Positions 8,545-17,056 of a stretch of 64,000 bases of DNA are shown here, piece by piece. Source of the DNA: Enterococcus crotali (GTDB lineage: Bacteria; Bacillota; Bacilli; Lactobacillales; Enterococcaceae); assembly GCF_000633635.1 (NCBI RefSeq), contig NZ_AYPQ01000001.1, positions 778,820 through 842,819 on the forward strand, read 5' to 3'. Position 1 is the first letter of the stretch, and every line of letters begins with the position of its first letter. The position numbers were made by a program, and so were the translations under genes. The notes under the pieces were generated by a model. The model searched no databases. It saw nothing but the letters and a program-made list of their open reading frames with translations, and had not been told where the DNA came from.

Positions 8545-9075
8545 CTATTTAATCGCTTCGAATGCTGAAATCAATTGCTCTTGCGATAAGTTTATTATTC
8601 CTGAAATGCTGAGTGAGGCCATTCCAGTAGCCAATATCCATAAACGCATATGAAGTTTTTCTAGCTGTTCCTTTGACACGGCAGCATACATCTCATCGTC
8701 TTGAATAACGTTCCGAAATGAATCAAAAGATAATTTCTGCAACTCTTGTCCATAGGAATGATGGTCGACAAATAAGAATTGATACAGCTTAGTATTTGAC
8801 TTCGCAAAATCAATATAGTTTAAGCCGAAATTTGCTAGGTTATTTGAGGTTTGCCTTTTAGAAAAGAATTCAGTGTCTAAAAACTCGTGTATACTATTCA
8901 ATAGCGTTAACTTCAACTCTTCCATATTTTTAAATTCAAGATAAATGGGTTGTGTTGAAATCCCCATATGATCTGCTACATTTCGCGCTGTGATAGCCGC
9001 GAAACCTTTCTCTGTTAATAGGTCACGTGCGGCTGCTAAAATATGTTGTTTTTTATATACTTTTTTTCTAACCAA
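8545..9075 (-). CDS. TetR-family transcriptional regulator
   Basis: A 176-aa repressor with an N-terminal helix-turn-helix (about residues 8-52): KQHILAAARDLLTEKGFAAI leads into NVADHMGISTQPIYLEFKNM. The ligand domain that follows is divergent and mostly helical. The start is a TTG 9 bases after an AAGGAGGGG site. Immediately upstream of that site lies a diverged copy of the repeat family described below. No target gene is adjacent in a divergent orientation, so it may regulate itself or a distant locus. Confidence 0.85.
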   Translation of the reverse strand: MVRKKVYKKQHILAAARDLLTEKGFAAITARNVADHMGISTQPIYLEFKNMEELKLTLLNSIHEFLDTEFFSKRQTSNNLANFGLNYIDFAKSNTKLYQFLFVDHHSYGQELQKLSFDSFRNVIQDDEMYAAVSKEQLEKLHMRLWILATGMASLSISGIINLSQEQLISAFEAIK

Positions 9076-9093
9076 AATAACCCCTCCTTTTTA

Positions 9094-9195
9094 TTTAAAA
9101 GCTGAGCGTACTTTCCCATCCTCTTGAAAACTTGAGAGTATGCTATTTTGCAAAGTCAATGTTCATTTTCCTAGAGGTCAGCTCGTGAAACTAAC
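9094..9195 (-). repeat. diverged third copy of the SD-proximal repeat
   Basis: On the plus strand it starts with TTTAAAAGCTGAGCG and ends with TTTTCCTAGAGGTCAGCTCG then TGAAACTAAC. Both ends match the element at 38021-38142, while the centre is shortened and diverged. As with the other two copies, it ends just upstream of the Shine-Dalgarno sequence of a minus-strand gene, here the TetR gene. Similarity judged by eye. Confidence 0.5.
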
Positions 9196-9473
9196 GAATG
9201 ATTTTCAATTTTTTATTATTTTTATTTATTCTTTCATTTTACACTCTTTTAGTAGTTCGTTTTCTCAATAATTACGTGTATCTGTAAAAAAGCTGATAAT
9301 TTGTTAAACTTCATTGAAATGTTATTGCCCAAGGTCCGTTTTACTGGTACTATTTCTATTCTTGATAAAAAAAGGGGAATTTTTATGGCTAAAAATAATA
9401 GCTAAACAGGATCAATAGTAAATAAGATTTGTTTTCATTTACCTGGCTTTGACATTAGAAGACTTTGAGAGAC
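9196..9473. other. non-coding gap with a possible short peptide ORF
   Basis: I see no convincing gene here. A ribosome binding site AAAAGGGGAATTTTT precedes ATG at 9385, but the frame reads MAKNNS and stops. It may be a gene remnant or chance. The sequence is AT-rich with no clear terminator of its own. Confidence 0.4.
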
Positions 9474-9523
9474 AAAAAAATGGCAAGATACCCGATCAAT
9501 TCACAGGTTATCTTGCCATTTTT
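9474..9523. terminator. bidirectional terminator at the end of the TIGR01440 gene
   Basis: AAAAATGGCAAGATA and TATCTTGCCATTTTT form a perfect 15-bp stem. It ends the minus-strand gene at 9522, whose stop codon touches the stem. Confidence 0.85.
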
Positions 9524-10066
9524 ATTCATAAACCGCACGAATTCCACCAATTAACTTAGGTCGTGTACGTAAATAAGTGGTATGTGCCCCACCGATTTCT
9601 TTGATTGAGGTACGGACTGGAACTTGGACATGCTGGATATGCATACCGATCGATGTATCACCAATATCTATGCCACCTTGTGCCGTGATTTTTTCTATAA
9701 CGACAGGATCTTGGAATAGTTTAAAAGCAGCAACTGCCGCAGCACCTCCTGCATGAAGCGCAGGTACAACCGAAACAATTTCAAACTGATGGTGTTTGAC
9801 AAGTGCCTTTTCAACAACGAGTGAACGATTGATGTGTTCACAGCCTTGTACAGCTAGATGAATTCCCTTTTTATCTAAAATATCTTTGATCAATGAAACA
9901 ATCATTTCGCCGATTTCTAAATTAGAATTTTTACCAATGACGCCCCCTGTGACTTCACTGCTGCTACAGCCAAGCACAAAAATATCACCTGCTGCTAATT
10001 CAGTTTGCGCAAATATTCCTCAAGGCCTTGCAATAGTTGTTCTTGATAACTTTTTAAATCACTCAC
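9522..10066 (-). CDS. TIGR01440 / DUF436 (YwlG-like) protein, probable 1-base deletion near the N-terminus
   Basis: A conserved family of unknown function (UPF0340, B. subtilis YwlG). The main frame contains [18 protein letters not shown], the signature [12 protein letters not shown], and the Gly-rich [14 protein letters not shown]. The normal start is the GTG at 10066 behind GGAGGAGAGATAA. That frame reads [19 protein letters not shown], then breaks; inserting one G (TATTTGCGC to TATTTGGCGC) joins it to [18 protein letters not shown]. The repaired protein is 181 aa, the family length. As printed, only an internal start would be available. Confidence 0.8.
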
Positions 10067-10138
10067 TTATCTCTCCTCCATTCTTGATCCTTATCTTAGT
10101 TCATAGTAACCGCTCTTTAGGCATTCGTCAAAATAGAC

Positions 10139-10168
10139 AAAAAAGCACTCGGATTTTCGAGTGCTTTA
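10139..10168 (-). terminator. terminator after khpA
   Basis: Minus strand: AAAGCACTCG, loop AAAATC, CGAGTGCTTTTTTG. It ends the rpsP-khpA transcript. Confidence 0.85.
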
Positions 10169-10175
10169 CTTTGTG

Positions 10176-10424
10176 CTATTTACCATCTACGATATTCAAA
10201 CGAACTTTTTTCGGCCCATCCACACGTACACTATAAACAATGGTCCGAATTGCTTTAGCAACACGTCCCTGCTTGCCAATGATACGACCAATATCTTCAG
10301 GCGATACAGTCAAATTGTACTCTAGAAAAACATCAGATTCTTCTATTTCTAATTTGACTAGCTCAGGTTGACTGACTAATGGGCGAACGATAGTTAAGAC
10401 TAACTCTTTCACATCTGTCATCAT
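10176..10424 (-). CDS. khpA: KH-domain RNA-binding protein KhpA
   Basis: KhpA (YlqC) is a small RNA-binding protein that in streptococci and enterococci pairs with KhpB/Jag and affects cell elongation and division through RNA. The 82-aa sequence is a single KH domain with the GxxG loop as GKQG inside IGRIIGKQGRVAKAIRTIV. It follows rpsP by 8 bases and shares its transcript, which is the standard arrangement. Unlike many Firmicutes, rimM and trmD do not follow; a terminator closes the operon. Confidence 0.93.
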   Translation of the reverse strand: MMTDVKELVLTIVRPLVSQPELVKLEIEESDVFLEYNLTVSPEDIGRIIGKQGRVAKAIRTIVYSVRVDGPKKVRLNIVDGK

Positions 10425-10432
10425 CGGTCACC

Positions 10433-10708
10433 TTATTTCTTTTCAAGTTTAGCTTCGTGGTGTTTTTTCATAACGCCTTCTTTTGAAAGGATGTTACGAA
10501 CAGTATCTGAAGGTTGAGCACCTTTAGACAACCAGTCTAAAACTAAATCTTCTTTTAAAACTACTTCTGCAGGATCTTTTAAAGGATTGTAAGTTCCAAC
10601 AGTTTCGATGAAACGTCCATCACGAGGAGAACGAGAATCTGCGACTACAATACGGTAAAAAGGACTCTTTTTAGAACCCATGCGTTTTAAACGAATTTTT
10701 ACTGACAT
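10433..10708 (-). CDS. rpsP: 30S ribosomal protein S16
   Basis: A small-subunit assembly and structural protein. The 91-aa sequence begins [20 protein letters not shown] and contains [15 protein letters not shown], both family hallmarks. It starts behind a GGAGGTG site and a near-consensus promoter (10748-10776). It heads a two-gene operon with khpA. Confidence 0.98.
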   Translation of the reverse strand: MSVKIRLKRMGSKKSPFYRIVVADSRSPRDGRFIETVGTYNPLKDPAEVVLKEDLVLDWLSKGAQPSDTVRNILSKEGVMKKHHEAKLEKK

Positions 10709-10747
10709 TTTATATATTACACCTCCATTAACTTAATCACAAATGTT

Positions 10748-10776
10748 AGTTTACCAGATTTTAAGCAAGCTGTAAA
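10748..10776 (-). promoter_or_regulatory. sigma-A promoter of rpsP-khpA
   Basis: On the minus strand the -35 is TTTACA, the spacer is exactly 17 bases and the -10 is TAAACT. It sits about 40 bases before the rpsP start codon. Confidence 0.75.
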
Positions 10777-10821
10777 GAGTTTTTTCTTTACACCTTAAAA
10801 AAAGCTTTAGACCGCTGATTT

Positions 10822-10850
10822 TTGGAACTTTCAGCTAGATATGCTATACT
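10822..10850 (+). promoter_or_regulatory. promoter of a candidate small RNA
   Basis: TTGGAA, a 17-base spacer, then TATACT. It points away from rpsP and toward a short non-coding stretch ended by a terminator. Confidence 0.55.
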
Positions 10851-10856
10851 TATTTT

Positions 10857-10946
10857 ACCTTGGCAGGGGCAATCAACAGTTGCTTAATAAAATAGGCGAT
10901 GAACAATGATGAAGGATTCTCTTCTCTCGTTCATCGCTTATTTTTA
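10857..10946 (+). ncRNA. candidate intergenic small RNA of about 90 nt
   Basis: The stretch has a promoter (10822-10850), no open reading frame worth the name, a small 5' hairpin (GCAATCAACAGTTGC) and a strong 3' hairpin (ATAGGCGATGAAC with GTTCATCGCTTAT) followed by T5. I recognise no known RNA family; it does not look like the SRP RNA although ffh is nearby. The 3' hairpin may also serve the convergent GNAT gene, so the transcript itself is a prediction. Confidence 0.45.
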
Positions 10947-11789
10947 TACGTTCTTATTCGATAGTTCATAGACGTAATAATCAAATAACGTCTGCTCCTC
11001 AAAGCCTATGGATCGATAAAGATGTACTGCTGCATCATTCGTTGATTCAACTTCTAAATAAACTGTTTCTGCTCGCTTTTCTAGTAGTTGTTGAATGAGT
11101 TGACTCATTATTTTTCTACCGATTCCTTGTCCGCGAAAATCGGCTCTTACAACAAATCCGTAGATCCCATAAGAATGTTCTTCATTTTCTACTCTAATAC
11201 TTGCGATTATTTGCTTATTTCTTCTTAAGACAAACGTTTTTTTCAAATCATCTGAGTCTAGAGATAGAACCTCTTCATTTGATTCGTATGTTTCTAGTGA
11301 AGCAATCATTTTAGCATCCGCTTTTTTTGCTGGTTCTAAAACAACATCAGAAGGGGTTGGAGTAAATTTATCTACGGCCAAAATCATCGAATACTCTGAA
11401 AAAATATAATTGTACCTATTCGTATCGTTAACATATGCTGTAAAAAAAGAATCACTTCGATCAGTGATCAATAAGATTTTCTTGATTTTTCGCCTTTGGG
11501 CAAACATCAAGATAGTCTCATTCATTTTATTGAGAAGCTCTCGATCTGGAGTGACAATCTGAGTTATCTCTAGTTCCTCGGGATCAAAATTAATTAGCGC
11601 TGCATAACCAATTAATTCCTCTTCATTCCAACATAATAAATGATGCACTTTTCCATTAGTGAGCGTGAAAAAACTTAAATCCAGTTTATAATCAAGCGAA
11701 TATAATGTTCGATTTTTTTCTTTTAATGAATTAATAAGGTTAACTTCATGCGCTGTTAACTTTTCTTGAATGAGTTGTTTTATGGTCAT
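10944..11789 (-). CDS. GNAT-family N-acetyltransferase, two-domain
   Basis: At 281 aa it is twice the size of a single GNAT domain. The C-terminal half (about 150-275) has the acetyl-CoA-binding signature VVRADFRGQGIGRKIM and the typical LEVESTNDAAVHLYRSIGF motif. The N-terminal half (about 1-140) keeps GNAT-like strands but lacks the R-G-x-G-x-G loop, so it is probably a degenerate repeat. Protein or small-molecule acetylation is expected; the acceptor is unknown. It lies alone upstream of the rpsP operon on the same strand. Confidence 0.85.
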   Translation of the reverse strand: MTIKQLIQEKLTAHEVNLINSLKEKNRTLYSLDYKLDLSFFTLTNGKVHHLLCWNEEELIGYAALINFDPEELEITQIVTPDRELLNKMNETILMFAQRRKIKKILLITDRSDSFFTAYVNDTNRYNYIFSEYSMILAVDKFTPTPSDVVLEPAKKADAKMIASLETYESNEEVLSLDSDDLKKTFVLRRNKQIIASIRVENEEHSYGIYGFVVRADFRGQGIGRKIMSQLIQQLLEKRAETVYLEVESTNDAAVHLYRSIGFEEQTLFDYYVYELSNKNV

Positions 11790-11863
11790 CCGTTCTCCTT
11801 TTGCTTTAAATTAGGTTGATTATACAAAAGTTTTTGGAGAAAGACAAGATAAATTCTGAGCAT

Positions 11864-13699
11864 TTATTTTTCAACGCGCTCGTTTCTTACTACTAGCCAA
11901 GCTGCCAAAAATAATAAGAGTAAACCCATTAAACGAAACATGTTTGAATGTGTTTCACCAGTTTTTAGTAAGCGTTGTTGATTTTTTAAGGGGGTATTAT
12001 TTACATTGCTACTGCCATTGCCACTTAGTTGAGCTGACGTGATGATTTCTGTGTTTGCCGTCTCGCTGGAGGACTCTGATTCACTAGTTTCTGATGGTAA
12101 AATAGCTTCGACTAGATTCGCTCTTGCCGACTTCAAATCTTGTGTCATTTGTATGACTTCATTTCTACTAATTGATTTAGGCGATTCTTTCACCACTTGA
12201 ATCAGGTTAACGGCTTCTGTTTTTTTATTGATCCAAGTTGTCCATGTTTCAGGCGTATAATCTTTTTCTTTTAGAGATTCATTTTGTTCGATGAACGTTT
12301 CTAATTCTTGGATGTCCGTTGGTTGAGCTATCTCTTTTGAAGTTACCAGCTGGTTGACTAAATTTTCTGTAGCAGTCTCTAAATCACTGATCGTTGCATT
12401 TTCATCATCAACAACAGTTTGTGCACTTTCTTTAGCCTCTAATAGTTTCTGGCTAGAGGAATCAGTGAATTCATCTAAATCCAGACTATCTGCCTCATCG
12501 ATTTTGTCTGTGATAACATCTATAGACTGATTTACATCTCCGTTACCGATACCACCATTTGCATAATTTGTTAAGCTAGCGTTCCTTGACTGCTTCGTGC
12601 CATCCTCAGCTAAAGTATTGGCACTATTGACGGATTTTATAGTTGGATCGGTGACTCTTGTGCTGTAATTAATAACTGCAGAAATATACCCGTTATCCTC
12701 ACTATAGCTCCCTAGACTTTCCAAAAATAGCGTAAAACCGCTGGGAGCTAGTTCTACTTTTGTTAAATCGCCCGGAATTTTACTTGGAAGCACATACTTT
12801 TTTAAACTTTTTTTATCTGTATCACGATAGTTGACACTGAATGTATCACTAAGCAATTCTTGTCCTGCACCTAATTGATCATAGATGATGGGCTTTAATA
12901 GATTTTGTGCTGAATTATTGATCGTGATCGTCCAATTGATTTTTTTAGGATCGACTGAATCAAATTTTCCGCTCTTAAAAATAGTTGTTGGGTTTGTAAG
13001 CCCAGTGCTTACACCGCTAGTTTTAGTTATTGTAAGGTCAAGATTACTTGTCGCGCCATTGACAGGTAGTGGTATCGGATTGACTCCCTCTACTATCTGA
13101 TCATTCACCAACTTCACCCAGAAAAAGAATTGTCCGTTGATTGAATTGTGATCTGTCACATACTGATTAAACGTCACAGTAACTTTATTCGTTGAACGAT
13201 CGATTTTTGCTACACCGATCTTTTCGCCATTCTCATTGAGTATTGGAAAATCACTATAGTTGACCATCTGTAAAATCAAAGGCAATTCAACAATCAACTC
13301 ATCCCCCGCTTGCGCTTCATCAGGTAAATAAAAGGAATAATTGACTTTGAATTTATCACTATTTTTTACGCGATGGATCGGATTGTTTGCGATATCTGAA
13401 AGATGCACATCTGTTAATAATTCAGAATCATACTCTTTTGTTGCTTTTACAACTGCCTGTTGCTCTAATTGTTTTTCGGTACTGATCTCCTCAGCCGAAG
13501 AGTCGGTAGCTTGAATCGGTTCTACACTACTACTCTCAGTTTGTGGTTCATTATTTTGTATACTTGATAGTTCTTGCGTTTCAGTTGCGTTGGAACCAGT
13601 TTCTACCGCGCTTGTTTGCATAGAAAACCCTAGAATCAGCCACCCTACAATAAATAAAAACATAGTATTCATACCCAATCGCTTAGCACTCACCATCAT
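11864..13699 (-). CDS. MSCRAMM-type cell-surface adhesin with variant sortase motif
   Basis: A 611-aa predicted surface protein. It has an N-terminal signal peptide (about 1-32), a Ser/Glu/Thr-rich low-complexity region, then Ig-like adhesin domains (about 85-390) similar to the N2-N3 fold of Sdr/collagen-binding MSCRAMMs (DKFKVNYSFYLPDEAQAGDE, then GKFDSVDPKKINWTITINNS). Next come a helical stalk with FIVAR-like repeats (about 400-540), another Ser/Glu-rich stretch, and a C-terminal anchor with hydrophobic helix and RNERVEK tail. The sorting motif reads LLKTG (577-581), not LPxTG: a Leu CTA codon where a Pro CCA codon would be expected. Start ATG after GTGAGGAAAAA. Ligand unknown. Confidence 0.82.
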   Translation of the reverse strand: MMVSAKRLGMNTMFLFIVGWLILGFSMQTSAVETGSNATETQELSSIQNNEPQTESSSVEPIQATDSSAEEISTEKQLEQQAVVKATKEYDSELLTDVHLSDIANNPIHRVKNSDKFKVNYSFYLPDEAQAGDELIVELPLILQMVNYSDFPILNENGEKIGVAKIDRSTNKVTVTFNQYVTDHNSINGQFFFWVKLVNDQIVEGVNPIPLPVNGATSNLDLTITKTSGVSTGLTNPTTIFKSGKFDSVDPKKINWTITINNSAQNLLKPIIYDQLGAGQELLSDTFSVNYRDTDKKSLKKYVLPSKIPGDLTKVELAPSGFTLFLESLGSYSEDNGYISAVINYSTRVTDPTIKSVNSANTLAEDGTKQSRNASLTNYANGGIGNGDVNQSIDVITDKIDEADSLDLDEFTDSSSQKLLEAKESAQTVVDDENATISDLETATENLVNQLVTSKEIAQPTDIQELETFIEQNESLKEKDYTPETWTTWINKKTEAVNLIQVVKESPKSISRNEVIQMTQDLKSARANLVEAILPSETSESESSSETANTEIITSAQLSGNGSSNVNNTPLKNQQRLLKTGETHSNMFRLMGLLLLFLAAWLVVRNERVEK

Positions 13700-13800
13700 T
13701 TTTTCCTCACTTTTCTAAAAGTTTTGTTGATTTTAATTATATAGGGGATATTTACTGTTGAACATTGATTTGCTTAGTTGTTTCTACTTGCTTTTCTAGA

Positions 13801-13851
13801 AAAAATAGTCTAGGCCAAATCAAGATTCAATTTTGGCTTAGACTATTTTTA
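13801..13851. terminator. terminator downstream of tag
   Basis: AAAAATAGTCTA(A/G)GCCAAA-type arms flank a 12-base loop (arms 13801-13818 and 13832-13850). On the minus strand it ends in a T tract directly after the tag gene. Confidence 0.8.
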
Positions 13852-14412
13852 TTCTATTTCTTCATATCGAAAGCAAGTCGTCACATGATCATTGATAACA
13901 CCGACAGCTTCCAAAAAAGCATAGATGATTGTGCTACCAACGAACTTAAACCCTCTTTTCTTCAAATCCTTCGTGATCCTATCCGATAAATCATTTGTGG
14001 TTGGAATTTCTATTTGATCACGATAAGTATTCTTTAAAACATTGTGTTCATTGAACGCCCATAAATAATTTGAAAAAGTACCGAATTCTTTTTGAAGTTC
14101 AATAACTTTTTGAGCATTATGAATGGTCGCTTCGATTTTTCTGCGGTTACGGATAATTCCTTGGTTATCTAACAGTTCTTCAATCTTTCTTTCATCGTAA
14201 GCAGCGACTTTTTTTACATCAAAATAGTCAAAAGCCTTATCAAAATGATCTTCTTTATTTAAAATAGTTTGCCAACTTAGTCCAGCTTGATGAATGTCCA
14301 AAATCAGTTTTCTAAACAAGCGCTGATCATCATACAGAGGAACTCCCCAGATCGTATCATGATAGATTTTCATTTTCTCGTTACCTTCTGCCCAGGAACA
14401 CCTTTGCTTCAT
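13849..14412 (-). CDS. tag: DNA-3-methyladenine glycosylase I
   Basis: Removes 3-methyladenine from alkylated DNA to start base-excision repair. The 187-aa protein begins MKQRCSWAEGNEKMKIYHD and ends HVTTCFRYEEIE. The Cys and His near the N-terminus and the His and Cys at the C-terminus make the zinc 'snap' typical of Tag. The helix-hairpin-helix region is the AGLSWQTIL segment at about residue 45. I chose the ATG 7 bases after GGAGG rather than the in-frame TTG six codons upstream. Confidence 0.93.
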   Translation of the reverse strand: MKQRCSWAEGNEKMKIYHDTIWGVPLYDDQRLFRKLILDIHQAGLSWQTILNKEDHFDKAFDYFDVKKVAAYDERKIEELLDNQGIIRNRRKIEATIHNAQKVIELQKEFGTFSNYLWAFNEHNVLKNTYRDQIEIPTTNDLSDRITKDLKKRGFKFVGSTIIYAFLEAVGVINDHVTTCFRYEEIE

Positions 14413-14484
14413 CCTTTTTCCTCCAAACAATTGCCTCTATTTCTTAAACTTCCCCTTTATTTTAACAAAATTTCTGAAATAATG

Positions 14485-14519
14485 TTTACAACCTGAACTG
14501 TACTATGTATACTAGTACA
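14485..14519 (+). promoter_or_regulatory. promoter with overlapping GntR operator
   Basis: The -35 is TTTACA (14485-14490), the spacer is 17 bases and the -10 is TATACT (14508-14513). A perfect palindrome, TGTACTA-N7-TAGTACA (14499-14519), covers the -10. This is the expected layout for autorepression by the YtrA-type regulator encoded just downstream. Confidence 0.8.
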
Positions 14520-14550
14520 CAACAAACAGATTTTTAGAAAGGAGATATCT

Positions 14551-14931
14551 ATGGTTTCTATTGATAAAACAAGTAGTAAACCTTATTATGAGCAACTTAT
14601 GCTAGGAATCAAAGAAGATATTTTAAGCGGTTTACTGCAGTCAGGCGATCGCCTTCCTTCCGTTAGAGAGATGGCTCGTCAGCTTATGATGAATCCTAAT
14701 ACGGTCAGTAAAGCCTATAAATTACTAGAAGCACAAGAGGTTATCATCACGGTTAAAGGAAAAGGAACCTACGTGAAAAAAATCGATACAGAACTACGTA
14801 ATGAATATCAAATTCAAAAAATCAAAAAAAGATTCACGGATTTAATTATTGAAGCAAATTATTTAAACGTTTCGAAACAGGAACTAAGTCAATGGTTGGA
14901 AGAAAGCGATCAGCACTTGAAAGGAGAGTAA
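14551..14931 (+). CDS. GntR-family regulator, YtrA subfamily
   Basis: A 126-aa winged-helix repressor: the GntR domain occupies about 8-76 (DRLPSVREMARQLMMNPNTV then SKAYKLLEAQEVI), followed by the short dimerisation tail of the YtrA group, with no large effector domain. It opens a three-gene operon with an ABC ATPase and a membrane protein, as YtrA does in Bacillus. A palindrome over its own promoter is the likely operator. Such systems usually respond to cell-envelope stress or antibiotics; the inducer here is unknown. Start after GAAAGGAGATATCT. Confidence 0.92.
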   Translation: MVSIDKTSSKPYYEQLMLGIKEDILSGLLQSGDRLPSVREMARQLMMNPNTVSKAYKLLEAQEVIITVKGKGTYVKKIDTELRNEYQIQKIKKRFTDLIIEANYLNVSKQELSQWLEESDQHLKGE

Positions 14932-14933
14932 CT

Positions 14934-15833
14934 ATGAAAATAGAAAATTTAGAAAAAAGGATTGATCAAAATATTATTCTAAAACAAATCAACTTAACAT
15001 TCAATAAAGGTGAAATCACTGGTTTGATCGGTCGAAATGGTTCTGGTAAAACCACTTTTTTCAGATCTATTGCTGGACACTATGAATTGGATCAAGGAAG
15101 GATTCTGATTGATCAAGAGGATATTCAAGAACATAAAATACTTAAACAGAAAGTCTTTTATATTGATGAGCAATACAATTTTCTTTCAGGTTATACGTTA
15201 GATAAATTGCTTGTATTTTACCAAAATGCTTATGCGGGGTTTAATAAAGAAAAGTATTTAGCCTTAACTAAGAAAAATAATTTGAATCCCCAGTTTAAGT
15301 ATCGCTCGATGTCTAAAGGTATGCAAGGTCTTTATAAGATGATTCTGGCTATTTGTTCTAATGCAGATTACTTGTTACTGGATGAGCCGCTGGATGGTCT
15401 AGATGTTATTGTTAAAAAGAATGTTTTAGGAATTCTTTTAGATGACGTCAGTGAAAATCGTCGTTCGATCATTATCTCTTCTCACAATTTAAATGAGTTG
15501 GAAAGTATTATCGATCGTGCACTAATTTTGAAAAAAAATCAAATTCAACTTGATTATCACTTAGAAGTTTTAAGAGAACATGCGCGTAAAATCCAAATGG
15601 TTTTTAAAACGAAGAAAGTGCCTCAACTTGTTAAAGAAAATAGTAAGCTACTTCACTTTCAAGGACGTGTTGTTACAGCTATCTTTGAAAACTATACCGA
15701 CGAATTGAAGTCGTTGATTCAAGCAGAACAACCAATCTTATTCGAGGAACTGCCATTGACATTGGAAGATGTTTTTGAAGTGAACCTGACGAATGAAGAA
15801 ACAGATTACTCTTTACAAGGAGAATTGATATGA
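14934..15833 (+). CDS. ABC transporter ATP-binding protein
   Basis: ATPase partner of the membrane protein encoded next. It is 299 aa with Walker A GLIGRNGSGKTTF, a degenerate signature SMSKGMQG in place of LSGGQ, Walker B YLLLDEPLDGLD and an H-loop His in IIISSHNLNELE. The C-terminal 80 residues are an extension common in YtrB-like export ATPases. It starts at ATG 14934 behind AAAGGAGAGTAACT, two bases after the GntR stop, and its stop overlaps the next start. Confidence 0.9.
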   Translation: MKIENLEKRIDQNIILKQINLTFNKGEITGLIGRNGSGKTTFFRSIAGHYELDQGRILIDQEDIQEHKILKQKVFYIDEQYNFLSGYTLDKLLVFYQNAYAGFNKEKYLALTKKNNLNPQFKYRSMSKGMQGLYKMILAICSNADYLLLDEPLDGLDVIVKKNVLGILLDDVSENRRSIIISSHNLNELESIIDRALILKKNQIQLDYHLEVLREHARKIQMVFKTKKVPQLVKENSKLLHFQGRVVTAIFENYTDELKSLIQAEQPILFEELPLTLEDVFEVNLTNEETDYSLQGELI

Positions 15834-16993
15834 ATAAACAGTTAATGACCATTTTGAAAAAACGCTATGGACTAGCTTTGATTATTACAAGTCTTTCTAT
15901 TATTTTGTTTTATACCTATCTGGGGATCAGTGATGTTAATCGTTGGAAGGAGATGAACAATTATTATAACTCCGAACAATACCTCGATGATTCAAAGAAC
16001 ATACAAACTAACGATGATCCAAGGTATAACGGGTTATCTCTTAAAGAACGTCAGGATTTAGATAAAAAAGAAGGATTAAGTTTGTTTTATCAAACAATAG
16101 GTTATGATGACCAAGGAAAACTGATCACTGATGTGGATCAACCTTACTTTTCAATGTATTTTAATGAAAATCCGATTCTTTTAGTAGCGATTATTGTATC
16201 AGTGGGATTTTTTATGTTTTTTGTTGATTTAAGGACATCATTCAATGAGTTTCTTTTTTCATTAGGTGTCTCCAAACGTAGAATCTATTTCTCAAAGCTT
16301 GCTCTGATTTCACTCCCGATATTAAGTAGCCTACTACTAGCTAAAATTTTGTTTGTTGGCATCATTACAACGGGAATTCCAGCTGAGTATGTCAATATAA
16401 GTATGATGGATTTGTCAGCAAACGTATTAGCCAGTTGGGCGACATATATCTTTTACTTCTTCATCGCAGTCTTTATTGGTCTGGTGACAGGTAATGTCAT
16501 TTTGGGTCCTCTTACTGCCCTTGGTTTCTGTTTATCATTCGAATTTTTCATTACATCTGTCATAAATGCATGGCATTATTTTACAAAGGCAACAACGGAT
16601 ACCTATGTAACGAATAAATTTTTTGTCTATACCGTAACGAAGGATCCCATTTCTATCCTACCAATTATTTTAGCTGTCTTTTTATCGTTGTTGCTCTTTC
16701 TCTTTGGCTCATATCTGTTTCCTAAGCTTACTTTGGAGAAAAAAGGCAACTATTTGTTGTTTGATACACTTAAAATCCCCGTAGTCATTGCCATGACCAT
16801 TTATGTTCCAGTCGTTCTTGTGTTCAACCGCGGCTATTATAACTATCAAAATGATGCTTCCCCAATTCCAGCATTGTTGATTTACGGAGTAATCACTGCT
16901 TTGATTGGAAGCTATCTTGTCTTTAGAAAAGAAATTCATGAGTCGATCAACCGCATTAAAAAGAGGAAAAATAGTAGCAACATTGCAGTATAG
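15830..16993 (+). CDS. ABC transporter membrane protein
   Basis: A 387-aa polytopic protein with about six transmembrane segments: one N-terminal helix, a roughly 100-residue extracytoplasmic region (about 35-115), then paired helices, ending in a Lys/Arg-rich tail. This matches ABC-2-like permeases of YtrA-regulated operons. It overlaps the ATPase gene by four bases (ATGA), which implies coupled translation and one complex. Substrate unknown; export or self-protection against an envelope-active compound is the usual guess. Confidence 0.8.
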   Translation: MNKQLMTILKKRYGLALIITSLSIILFYTYLGISDVNRWKEMNNYYNSEQYLDDSKNIQTNDDPRYNGLSLKERQDLDKKEGLSLFYQTIGYDDQGKLITDVDQPYFSMYFNENPILLVAIIVSVGFFMFFVDLRTSFNEFLFSLGVSKRRIYFSKLALISLPILSSLLLAKILFVGIITTGIPAEYVNISMMDLSANVLASWATYIFYFFIAVFIGLVTGNVILGPLTALGFCLSFEFFITSVINAWHYFTKATTDTYVTNKFFVYTVTKDPISILPIILAVFLSLLLFLFGSYLFPKLTLEKKGNYLLFDTLKIPVVIAMTIYVPVVLVFNRGYYNYQNDASPIPALLIYGVITALIGSYLVFRKEIHESINRIKKRKNSSNIAV

Positions 16994-17010
16994 TGTTACA
17001 GTACTATCAT

Positions 17011-17052
17011 AAAAAAGTTGAGCAAAATCATCGGACTTTGCTCAACTTTTTT
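17011..17052. terminator. bidirectional terminator between the ABC operon and ffh
   Basis: AAAAAAGTTGAGCAAA and TTTGCTCAACTTTTTT form a perfect stem between the two convergent transcripts. Confidence 0.88.
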
Positions 17053-17056
17053 TATC

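Noticed and set aside
9385-9405. Six-residue ORF MAKNNS as a real peptide gene
   Set aside because: There is a ribosome binding site, but the peptide is too short to support without expression data.
10857-10946. SRP RNA (ffs) near ffh
   Set aside because: The sequence lacks the conserved SRP tetraloop and asymmetric-loop motifs, so I only call it an unknown candidate RNA.
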